DNA of 15,726 bases from JAJFTV01 sp964532655 (GTDB lineage Bacteria > Chloroflexota > Anaerolineae > Anaerolineales > Anaerolineaceae). The stretch is from positions 1 to 15,726 of the forward strand of contig CAZHMZ010000086.1 in the NCBI GenBank assembly GCA_964532655.1, in the 5' to 3' direction. The translations under genes and the position numbers were made by a program. Positions 7,570 through 13,541 of the stretch are shown here, piece by piece (position 1 is the stretch's first letter; each line of letters starts with the position of its first letter). The notes beneath the pieces were generated by a model that saw nothing but the letters and a program-made list of their open reading frames with translations, was not told the DNA's origin and did not search any database.

Positions 7570-7833
7570 GGCTCCTTCCAGGCTGTCACGATAATTATCA
7601 ATCAAACCAATTGTAACGCACTCAGGCCGGCAGAGATCAACCGACATGTCAAAAGGTATCACGATCGCTGAAATGGTTTGATTCTCCAATAGTTTTATTT
7701 CCCTCGATATTTTCACAGGTTCATGTATACTTGTATTCGCATTTCCTCTTTCAGTTCCGTCTTCAGGGATCTTTGATCAATACACTTCTTTATAAAGAAA
7801 GTACTTCCAACACCCTGTCACAGGAGAAATACA
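7570..7833. promoter_or_regulatory. Divergent intergenic region with AT-rich palindrome
   Basis: This stretch separates the HD-domain gene from the serine hydrolase gene; its left part (to 7716) may instead code for an N-terminal extension of the HD protein. It contains a perfect 14-bp palindrome, TTCTTTATAAAGAA (7786-7799), and the 8-bp palindrome TTGATCAA (7773-7780). The TATAAA inside the larger palindrome could be a -10 element for the hydrolase gene, but I see no good -35 at proper spacing. The palindrome is an operator candidate. Confidence 0.4.
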
Positions 7834-9444
7834 ATGTCTTTCCCATTTACCCAGATAGATGAACTCTTCAGCAAACATGATTCAACAAAGGCACCTGGAT
7901 GTGCTGTTGCCATCGTGAAAGATGGTGAGATCGTTTACAAGAAAGGTTTTGGGATGGCAACGCTGGAGCACAGCGCAACCATTCAGCCCCATACCGCTTT
8001 TTATATCGCGTCATGCTCCAAACAGTTTGCCGCATTCTGCATCGCATTGCTGGAAGAAAAAGGTCTGCTTTCGGTGACAGATGATGTGCGCAAATACATC
8101 CCTGAGATACCGGATTACGGTCATGTGATCCAGATCCAGCACCTCATCCGCCATACCAGCGGTCTGCGGGATTATCTTGAGTTGAATGCATTAAGCGGCC
8201 GCGCCAATGACGAACTGATCACCCCGGATGACGCGCTCAACGCCATTATCAGCCAGAGAAACCTGAACTTCGAACCCGGTAGCCGCTATCTTTACTCCAA
8301 TTCCGGCTACTTTCTGCTCTCAGAACTGGTCCTGCGCATCACCGGGCAAACGCTGCGCCAGTTCGCCCAGGAAAATATCTTTGGCCCCCTGGGGATGAAG
8401 AATACACATTTCCATGACAACCGCCATGAACCGGTGCCAAACCGCGCCATCGGCTACCGGTTTGTACCCGGCAAAGGTTTTCTGATCAATATCCCTGGCC
8501 TTGAGACGGTTGGCAGCGGCGGTATTTATTCGACCGTGGAAGACCTGGCTCTGTGGGACCGCAATTTCTATCACAACATCCTGGGCAAAGGGCGCCAGGA
8601 ATTAATGCAGCGGATTCTCGAAACCACCACCTTCAGCAATGGGGAACCGTTTACCTACGCATTTGGCCTGAGTGTCGAAAAATACCGCGGGATCGATCGT
8701 GTGGAGCATTCCGGCAACAACGGCGGTTACTCGGCCGAGTTCGCCCGTTTTCCGGAACATCACCTTACCATCATCTGCCTGGCGAACGGAAACAATATTT
8801 CTGCACCAAACATCGCCGCGCAGGCAGCCGACATCCTTCTGAAGGATCATTTCATCGACACTCAGGAAACCGCGGAGGAAAAGGTCACACCGGTGGAGTT
8901 AAAGCCCGGCGATCTGGCGGGTAAAGAGGGCTTTTACTTCAGTGAAGAAGGGGAAGTCTCATTTCAGGTGAAAATTGCAGATCGAACTCTACTGATGTGT
9001 ATTGCAGGGCATGAGCTTCCACTGACGCCGTCATCCCCCAATCGTTTCCATCTGCTCAATATGCCCATCCGCGGCATTCTCGACTTTTCTCAGGAAAACG
9101 GGAAACCAATTATTTATCTCGACTTCGAACGTGGGAAAACTCCTGAGAAGCTGGTAAAAATGCCGCTTGTAGCCTCATCACCCGTGGAGAAACAGGCCCT
9201 GGTGGGCGATTACTATAGTGATGAGTTATCCGTCATGGCCCGAATCACAATGGACGGTGAGAACCTGTGCCTTAAATTGGGCCGGCACAAAGGCACTTTG
9301 ATCACCTGCGAAAATCAGGTCTTTATTCTCGAAAATGAAGATCTTGGCAACTGCATTCTTGCAGCTCAATCCGCAAACGGGCATGTACAGGAGTTCAGCC
9401 TGAACGCCGGACGCGTACAGAACATCATGTTCGTACGCAGATAA
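7834..9444 (+). CDS. Beta-lactamase-fold serine hydrolase (class C / PBP4-like family)
   Basis: This 536-residue protein belongs to the penicillin-binding/class C beta-lactamase superfamily. The three active-site motifs are SCSK at 60-63 (SxxK, Ser60 nucleophile), YSN at 154-156 (YxN) and HSG at 292-294, replacing the KTG box as in esterase, D-aminopeptidase and PBP4-like members. GPLGMKNTHF and GSGGIYSTVEDLALW are typical of the family. Residues ~350-536 form a beta-rich C-terminal extension like that of D-aminopeptidase-type relatives. There is no signal peptide or lipobox, so the enzyme looks cytoplasmic; a peptidase or esterase role is more likely than antibiotic resistance. AGGAGA lies 7 bases before the ATG. 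Its stop is 3 bases from the stop of the convergent DNA polymerase gene. Confidence 0.88.
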   Translation: MSFPFTQIDELFSKHDSTKAPGCAVAIVKDGEIVYKKGFGMATLEHSATIQPHTAFYIASCSKQFAAFCIALLEEKGLLSVTDDVRKYIPEIPDYGHVIQIQHLIRHTSGLRDYLELNALSGRANDELITPDDALNAIISQRNLNFEPGSRYLYSNSGYFLLSELVLRITGQTLRQFAQENIFGPLGMKNTHFHDNRHEPVPNRAIGYRFVPGKGFLINIPGLETVGSGGIYSTVEDLALWDRNFYHNILGKGRQELMQRILETTTFSNGEPFTYAFGLSVEKYRGIDRVEHSGNNGGYSAEFARFPEHHLTIICLANGNNISAPNIAAQAADILLKDHFIDTQETAEEKVTPVELKPGDLAGKEGFYFSEEGEVSFQVKIADRTLLMCIAGHELPLTPSSPNRFHLLNMPIRGILDFSQENGKPIIYLDFERGKTPEKLVKMPLVASSPVEKQALVGDYYSDELSVMARITMDGENLCLKLGRHKGTLITCENQVFILENEDLGNCILAAQSANGHVQEFSLNAGRVQNIMFVRR

Positions 9445-9447
9445 GCA

Positions 9448-11484
9448 TCATCGGCAGTTCAGCGCCTGTTCCATCAGCTCAGGGTGCGTTCCAACAGGAA
9501 GCGAATTTCCAGTGGGACGCATCCTTTTGATTCCGGGTTCAAACAGGTCATGCTGCACCGCGGAGATCCTGCCGGTAAAGGTTTCCAGCATGGCCTGATC
9601 CCAGCCAAACGGCTTCAAAATGGTTTCAGCAGCCTGCAGCAGCAAAAAACGATAGCGGGCGGTATCAATTCGTTTTTTGGATGGTTTGTCCGGCTGGTCC
9701 CAGGCATACACACCGGTCGCATCGCGCGTGTACAAGAAGCGCACTCGCTGCCCGGGCCTCAATGTGCGCCCGGTGTCTACCAGTTGTTGGTAGGCTCGCG
9801 CCGCGGCCGTCAGCACGTGGAAATCTTCCAGTTCACGTGTGAGGCGATGCGCCACGGTCAAATCTTCCAGATCATAGTCCCCATGGTACAGGTCTGCAAT
9901 GCGCCGGCGCACAATCGACAGCGCGCCGGGTAAAAATTGATCCACCAGTGTGTTGTAAGAACTGGCCTTGCTGAGATAATCCAGCAGTTCAAGCTGCATA
10001 TTGGCAATGAACGCCGGGGTGTCATGCCTGCGGGCCTCAATACCGCGCAGTTTAAGGCTGCTGTCTTGAAACACGCCGAAATACCGGTTGGGTACGGGTA
10101 CGCGCGCATCCACCCGTGAGGGTAAAAATGTGACCCAGCGGTACACGCCATTCAGCGAGACCGACAGCCCCGTGCATTCGGCAATTTTATCCAGCACAAT
10201 CTCAAAATCCTTGGGCTGACTGGCGCCCTCTTTTTGCACCCATAAGCCGTCAACATACATGTGCAGGATGGTAAAACCCAGCTCCTCTGCCGCCTCTTTG
10301 GCGCGCAGAAGCGCCTCGCGACCATTGGCTGTGATGGCTTCATGCGCCTCGATCCGCCCAAAACGGGCATTTTTGTATCCCAGATAGCCAAAACAGGTGA
10401 CCAGCAACCATTTGTGGGCAGAAGACTGCTGCTTAAAAATCTGATAATCGGGCAGCCAATCCGGCATATCCCCCAGCCGGTGTTTGAGTTCAATACGCTT
10501 CTTCAGCAAGGGCGCCAGGGTTTGCGGGATCAGCCCGGGTGGTTCATCCGGCGGTTCCAGCGCATAAGAAGGCGTGGTTTCCGGTGAGATATTGCAGCGT
10601 ACCATGATGCTGGGATACATCGAGATGAAATCGATTTCGGCCACATTGCAGTGGATCCCTACCGTGGGCTGATACACCAGCCCACCCTGNNNNNNNNNNN
10701 NNNNNNNNNNNNNNNNNNNNNNNNNNNNNNNNNNNNNNNNNNNNNNNNNNNNNNNNNNNNNNNNNNNNNNNNNNNNNNNNNNNNNNNNNTCAGCCGCCTG
10801 CTTCAGCGTGGATAGCAGCCAGGTATCGCCCCAGCGCGTCTGGATGATGTCCGGGTCGTATTTCTCCAGGATGGACTTCAGGTTGACCAGCAGCGCCCGC
10901 AGCGGCTCGAAGGATAAGCGAAAGGAATGCGCGTCATAGGAAACAATCAAATAGCGCGGCTGGCCGGCCTGCGGGTTGATATCCGGCTCCAGTTTCAGGA
11001 TCCGCAGCGGCGCTTTGAGGTGGTCCACTTCCCAGGGCGTATCCAGCACCTCGACCTTTTTCAGCCAGGCGCCTTCATCCAAAGTGAAGCGGCAGTAAGC
11101 CAGTGGAAATGTTTGGTGGACCGCCGCGTGCCGCAGTGTAAGCCCCACATCGGCATCGTAATACTCCAGATCCGGGAATTCGGTCAAAATCTTGCGAAAC
11201 AAAACCGGCTGCAGCCAGGCATTTTTTACCTCCACAGCCAGCACGGGCAGATGGCGGCGCGCAAAAAATTCAAATCGTTTGGTGTATTCCATGTGCACAT
11301 CAAAATTGATTTCACGGATGCGGTTTTCAACCGCTCGCAGGTCATCTTTTTCGCCGGAAATGTAAAATGTGATCGGGAAGTACTGCCGGAAGCGGTAGCG
11401 TACGCCATCATCGCCGATAAACCAGCCGCTGATATTTCCCCCGGGATTTTCAAAAAGATCCAACAAAAAACCGGTCATCTGCAT
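9448..11484 (-). CDS. Family-B DNA polymerase with atypical motif C (gapped by N)
   Basis: The frame gives 678 positions, 34 of them unknown because of the N gap. Motif A is IDFISMYPSIM (10603-10635, Asp at 10630-10632). Motif B lies in KWLLVTCFGYLGYKNARFG (about 10357-10413). Motif C is YVDGLW at 10240-10257 instead of YGDTDS, so the first catalytic Asp is kept but the second is absent. LRGIEARRHDTP is the usual B-family KxE-RRD-like element. The N-terminal region aligns loosely with an exonuclease domain, but the expected DIE motif appears as LEPD. GDTWLL may be the remains of ExoII, and ExoIII would lie in the gap. The polymerase may lack proofreading. The preferred start is ATG 11484, 8 bases after AAGGGG. 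GTG 11493 overlaps the upstream stop as GTGA and is the alternative. It is the last gene of a three-gene cassette. Confidence 0.85.
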   Translation of the reverse strand: MQMTGFLLDLFENPGGNISGWFIGDDGVRYRFRQYFPITFYISGEKDDLRAVENRIREINFDVHMEYTKRFEFFARRHLPVLAVEVKNAWLQPVLFRKILTEFPDLEYYDADVGLTLRHAAVHQTFPLAYCRFTLDEGAWLKKVEVLDTPWEVDHLKAPLRILKLEPDINPQAGQPRYLIVSYDAHSFRLSFEPLRALLVNLKSILEKYDPDIIQTRWGDTWLLSTLKQAAXXXXXXXXXXXXXXXXXXXXXXXXXXXXXXXXXXQGGLVYQPTVGIHCNVAEIDFISMYPSIMVRCNISPETTPSYALEPPDEPPGLIPQTLAPLLKKRIELKHRLGDMPDWLPDYQIFKQQSSAHKWLLVTCFGYLGYKNARFGRIEAHEAITANGREALLRAKEAAEELGFTILHMYVDGLWVQKEGASQPKDFEIVLDKIAECTGLSVSLNGVYRWVTFLPSRVDARVPVPNRYFGVFQDSSLKLRGIEARRHDTPAFIANMQLELLDYLSKASSYNTLVDQFLPGALSIVRRRIADLYHGDYDLEDLTVAHRLTRELEDFHVLTAAARAYQQLVDTGRTLRPGQRVRFLYTRDATGVYAWDQPDKPSKKRIDTARYRFLLLQAAETILKPFGWDQAMLETFTGRISAVQHDLFEPGIKRMRPTGNSLPVGTHPELMEQALNCR
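10690..10789. other. Assembly gap (100 N)
   Basis: Exactly 100 unknown bases lie inside the DNA polymerase gene, the usual placeholder for a scaffold gap of unknown length. Coding continues in the same nominal frame on both sides, which may be chance. The missing part should encode the end of the exonuclease-like domain and the stretch before motif A. Confidence 0.98.
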
Positions 11485-11489
11485 AAGGG

Positions 11490-11783
11490 TCACCCCTTAT
11501 TTTCAGGTTCCGGCGGGTTCAATGCCGGGTGCCGGTTCAACAGTTCCAGATCATCCTTCAAGCGGTGAATTTCTTTCTGCTGTTCCAGCAACATGGCCAG
11601 CAAGAATGTTTCCATGGGCAGGGCATTCGCGGCATAGGCAGCAGCCGCCAGATGCCGGCGGGCCAGCGCGAACAACTCGTCCAATACCAGTTGATCTGTC
11701 TTGCGCAGCGCGCGCCGGAAGCTGGTAAAGTTACTTTGCTCTTCCTGAAATGCCTGTGAAATGGTGGGAAGTGTGCGGCCCAT
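11490..11783 (-). CDS. Small helical protein of the DNA polymerase cassette, function unknown
   Basis: This 97-residue soluble protein is rich in Ala, Leu, Glu and Gln and is predicted to be mostly helical. A segment around 57-83 (ETFLLAMLLEQQKEIHRLKD and following) could form a short coiled coil, and the tail is Pro-rich. I recognise no family. GGAGA precedes the ATG at a good distance. The gene starts 14 bases after the RecA-like gene stops, and its own TGA overlaps a possible GTG start of the polymerase. The three are therefore almost surely translated from one mRNA. An adaptor role between the RecA-like protein and the polymerase is a guess based only on position. Confidence 0.7.
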   Translation of the reverse strand: MGRTLPTISQAFQEEQSNFTSFRRALRKTDQLVLDELFALARRHLAAAAYAANALPMETFLLAMLLEQQKEIHRLKDDLELLNRHPALNPPEPENKG

Positions 11784-11797
11784 GGGGTTCTCCGAGG

Positions 11798-12400
11798 CTA
11801 ACTGGATTTTTCTTCAGGCCACGGCAGCAGATTGGGTGCGGGCAGTTGCCGGGTGTCCGTTTCTTCGGCTTCCCACACCAGAGTGGCGGTTTCCTTCAGT
11901 TCATCCAGAAGCATCTTGCGCTCCTGGTTGTACATCATGGGCCGCGAACTGATCACCACCGGGGCCCGCCGGCTTAACTGCTCCAGTGCGCGGATGGATT
12001 TCTTCAGCAGCCGCTGGCTCTCGGGTAGCTTGATATCTTCATCGTAGTATGAAAACAATAAATCCAGAACAAACACCGGGGTATTTCCTGCAGGCATCCC
12101 TGCTTCTGGCATACCGGGCTCACCGGGACGGGCCAGGATTTTTTCCAGCATGGCTGTCATCTGATAGCAACTGAAGGATCGGGAGATCTGAATGTTCTTC
12201 AGCGCATCGGTCAAGCGCGCAGTCTGCCGGCGGATGGTTTTCGCAACCCGGTATACATTGAACTGGTTGCTGCCATCGACCACCCGCACTCTGCCCTGAC
12301 AGGCCTGCATCGCAATCCATTCCAGCATCTGGTCGCGTGCCGCATGGTTTGCAATCACCAGTAATATCTGATTTTGTTCCATCCTCGCTAAAGGAAACAT
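11798..12400 (-). CDS. RecA/KaiC-like ATPase-fold protein lacking a Walker A motif
   Basis: This 200-residue protein starts with a strand-helix unit (ILLVIANHAARDQMLEWIA), where a P-loop GxxxxGK[ST] would be expected but is absent. Next come VVDGSNQFNVYRVAKTIRR, resembling the second strand and helix of RecA/KaiC-type folds, and VFVLDLLFSYYDED (~109-122), which looks like a Walker B strand. APVVISSRP resembles the strand after Walker B. The fold assignment is moderate and ATP hydrolysis is doubtful. I chose ATG 12400 because GGAGGTGA lies 8 to 9 bases upstream; ATG 12418 would sit directly on AAGG with no spacing. This is the first gene after an SOS-like promoter and heads the polymerase cassette. 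It may be an ImuA/SulA-type accessory factor, which is inference. Confidence 0.7.
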   Translation of the reverse strand: MFPLARMEQNQILLVIANHAARDQMLEWIAMQACQGRVRVVDGSNQFNVYRVAKTIRRQTARLTDALKNIQISRSFSCYQMTAMLEKILARPGEPGMPEAGMPAGNTPVFVLDLLFSYYDEDIKLPESQRLLKKSIRALEQLSRRAPVVISSRPMMYNQERKMLLDELKETATLVWEAEETDTRQLPAPNLLPWPEEKSS

Positions 12401-12428
12401 GTTGTACTTCACCTCCATCCTTGCTTTG

Positions 12429-12457
12429 ATAATAGAACATTTGTCCTGTATCGTAAA
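12429..12457 (-). promoter_or_regulatory. Sigma-70-type promoter of the polymerase cassette
   Basis: Reading the minus strand, TTTACG (12457-12452) is a -35 with 4/6 matches, the spacer is 17 bases, and TATTAT (12434-12429) is a -10 with 5/6 matches. Transcription would start near 12422, leaving a short leader before GGAGGTGA and ATG 12400. Confidence 0.65.
12435..12446. promoter_or_regulatory. Candidate SOS (LexA) box
   Basis: GAACATTTGTCC matches the Gram-positive-type SOS box GAAC-N4-GTTC at 7 of 8 fixed bases. It lies in the promoter spacer and directly abuts the -10, where LexA binding would block RNA polymerase. Confidence 0.6.
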
Positions 12458-12460
12458 TAT

Positions 12461-12489
12461 GTGACTTGTGCCATATCGTCCGGTATAAT
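12461..12489 (+). promoter_or_regulatory. Promoter of the C39-like lipoprotein gene
   Basis: GTGACT (12461-12466, 4/6 to TTGACA), a 17-base spacer and a perfect TATAAT (12484-12489) lie 22 bases before the ATG at 12512. The -35 is only 3 bases from the -35 of the opposite-facing cassette promoter. Confidence 0.65.
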
Positions 12490-12511
12490 CCGAATATTGG
12501 ATAAATTAACG

Positions 12512-13351
12512 ATGAAATTGCGGATCTTCTTTATCGGGCTTTTCATAATCCTCTCTGGCTGCAGCGCCTCGGCAGAGATTGGAGGTCGGCAGGAATCTGC
12601 CGGATCGCAGGGAACGAACGCATCCCTGCCTGCTGTTGAGTTGACGTCTTCCCCGACCCTTGCGATGGCAACAGATACACCCACCCCAACCCCCACAGTC
12701 TCAATCACGCCAACACCAACCTTCACGCCTACTGTTCCCACCCTTACACCGACGCCGCAACCCACCCTGCCGGATAAGTATTACATCAGCGGGATGCGCG
12801 GGCATAAGCAATACTTCCCGCTGGGATGCGAGGCCGCCACAGCAGTGAACTGGGCTGACTTTTTTGGTGTGACCATCAACGAATTTGAGTTTCAAACTTC
12901 CCTGCCGCTTTCGGATAACCCTGACCTGGGGTTTGTTGGCAGTGTTGACGGCCCGTGGGGGCAAATTCCACCCTATGCGTATGGGGTCCACGCCGCGCCG
13001 GTGGCCGATCTGCTGCAGGAGTATGGTTTGAATGCTCAAGCGGTAAAAGGTATGACCCTGGAGGAATTAAAACGCCAGATTGCCATGGATCAGCCGGTCA
13101 TCGCCTGGGTGATTGGGAATGTGGTCGGCGGTATCCCGTATGAATATATCGATTCTCAGGGGGACAAAACCACTGTTGCGGCTTATGAACACGTGGTGAT
13201 TGTCACCGGGTACGCAAAAGACATCATCCGCTATGACAACAACGGGCAAATGTACGAGATCCCGGACTGGCTGTTTGAAAACTCATGGGCTGTGCTGGGC
13301 AATATGGCTTTGGTCATGGGTGATTATGCGGAGCAATTTGCTCAACCGTAA
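12512..13351 (+). CDS. Lipoprotein with C39-like (papain-fold) peptidase domain
   Basis: This 279-residue exported protein has a lipoprotein signal: MKLRIFFIGLFIILSGC, with lipobox LSGC and Cys17 as the lipidated residue. A Thr/Pro-rich spacer follows (~54-87, repeats of TPTP). The C-terminal domain (~90-279) looks like Peptidase_C39_2: GHKQYFPLGCEAATAVNW with Gln100 (oxyanion) and Cys106 (nucleophile), YEHVVIVTGY with His227, and RYDNN with Asp242 or Asn243 as third residue. All catalytic positions are present, so it is probably an active cysteine protease or amidase outside the membrane; the target is unknown. An upstream in-frame start would place the signal peptide internally, so ATG 12512 is preferred although its ribosome site (GGATAA) is weak. 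Confidence 0.82.
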   Translation: MKLRIFFIGLFIILSGCSASAEIGGRQESAGSQGTNASLPAVELTSSPTLAMATDTPTPTPTVSITPTPTFTPTVPTLTPTPQPTLPDKYYISGMRGHKQYFPLGCEAATAVNWADFFGVTINEFEFQTSLPLSDNPDLGFVGSVDGPWGQIPPYAYGVHAAPVADLLQEYGLNAQAVKGMTLEELKRQIAMDQPVIAWVIGNVVGGIPYEYIDSQGDKTTVAAYEHVVIVTGYAKDIIRYDNNGQMYEIPDWLFENSWAVLGNMALVMGDYAEQFAQP

Positions 13352-13423
13352 GCTTCAGAGACAAACCTGGCTGCCTCACCCACACCGAACGCAACCCCCT
13401 GACTTACAATTTATGACTATTCC

Positions 13424-13466
13424 ACCGCGCCGGACATTTTGTCCTGCGCGGTTTCTTTTTTTCTTT
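13424..13466 (+). terminator. Intrinsic terminator after the C39-like lipoprotein gene
   Basis: A 13-position stem with one mismatch, ACCGCGCCGGACA with TGTCCTGCGCGGT and loop TTT, is followed by a T-rich tail (13452-13466) with seven consecutive T. It lies 73 bases after the stop. Confidence 0.92.
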
Positions 13467-13494
13467 GTGAAAGTGACTACAATATACATATAAT
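13465..13494 (+). promoter_or_regulatory. Probable promoter of nnr
   Basis: A perfect TATAAT at 13489-13494 is preceded by TTGTGA (13465-13470, 4/6) with an 18-base spacer, just after the terminator. A leader of about 40 bases would precede the ATG at 13542. Confidence 0.55.
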
Positions 13495-13541
13495 GAGCAA
13501 ATAATTGACTATACGCATTTTACAGAACTTTTGAGGAAACA

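Noticed and set aside
10927..11568. 213-codon plus-strand frame opposite the polymerase gene
   Set aside because: It lacks a ribosome site and family resemblance, while the minus strand carries family-B polymerase sequence; antisense shadow.
12670..12770. ACACCNAC-like short repeats as a tandem repeat or CRISPR-like array
   Set aside because: They are codons for the Thr/Pro-rich stalk of the lipoprotein; there are no constant repeats with unique spacers.
13504..13530. TTGACT at about 13504 as -35 of a second nnr promoter
   Set aside because: No acceptable -10 follows at 16-19 bases, whereas TATAAT at 13489 already gives a better promoter.
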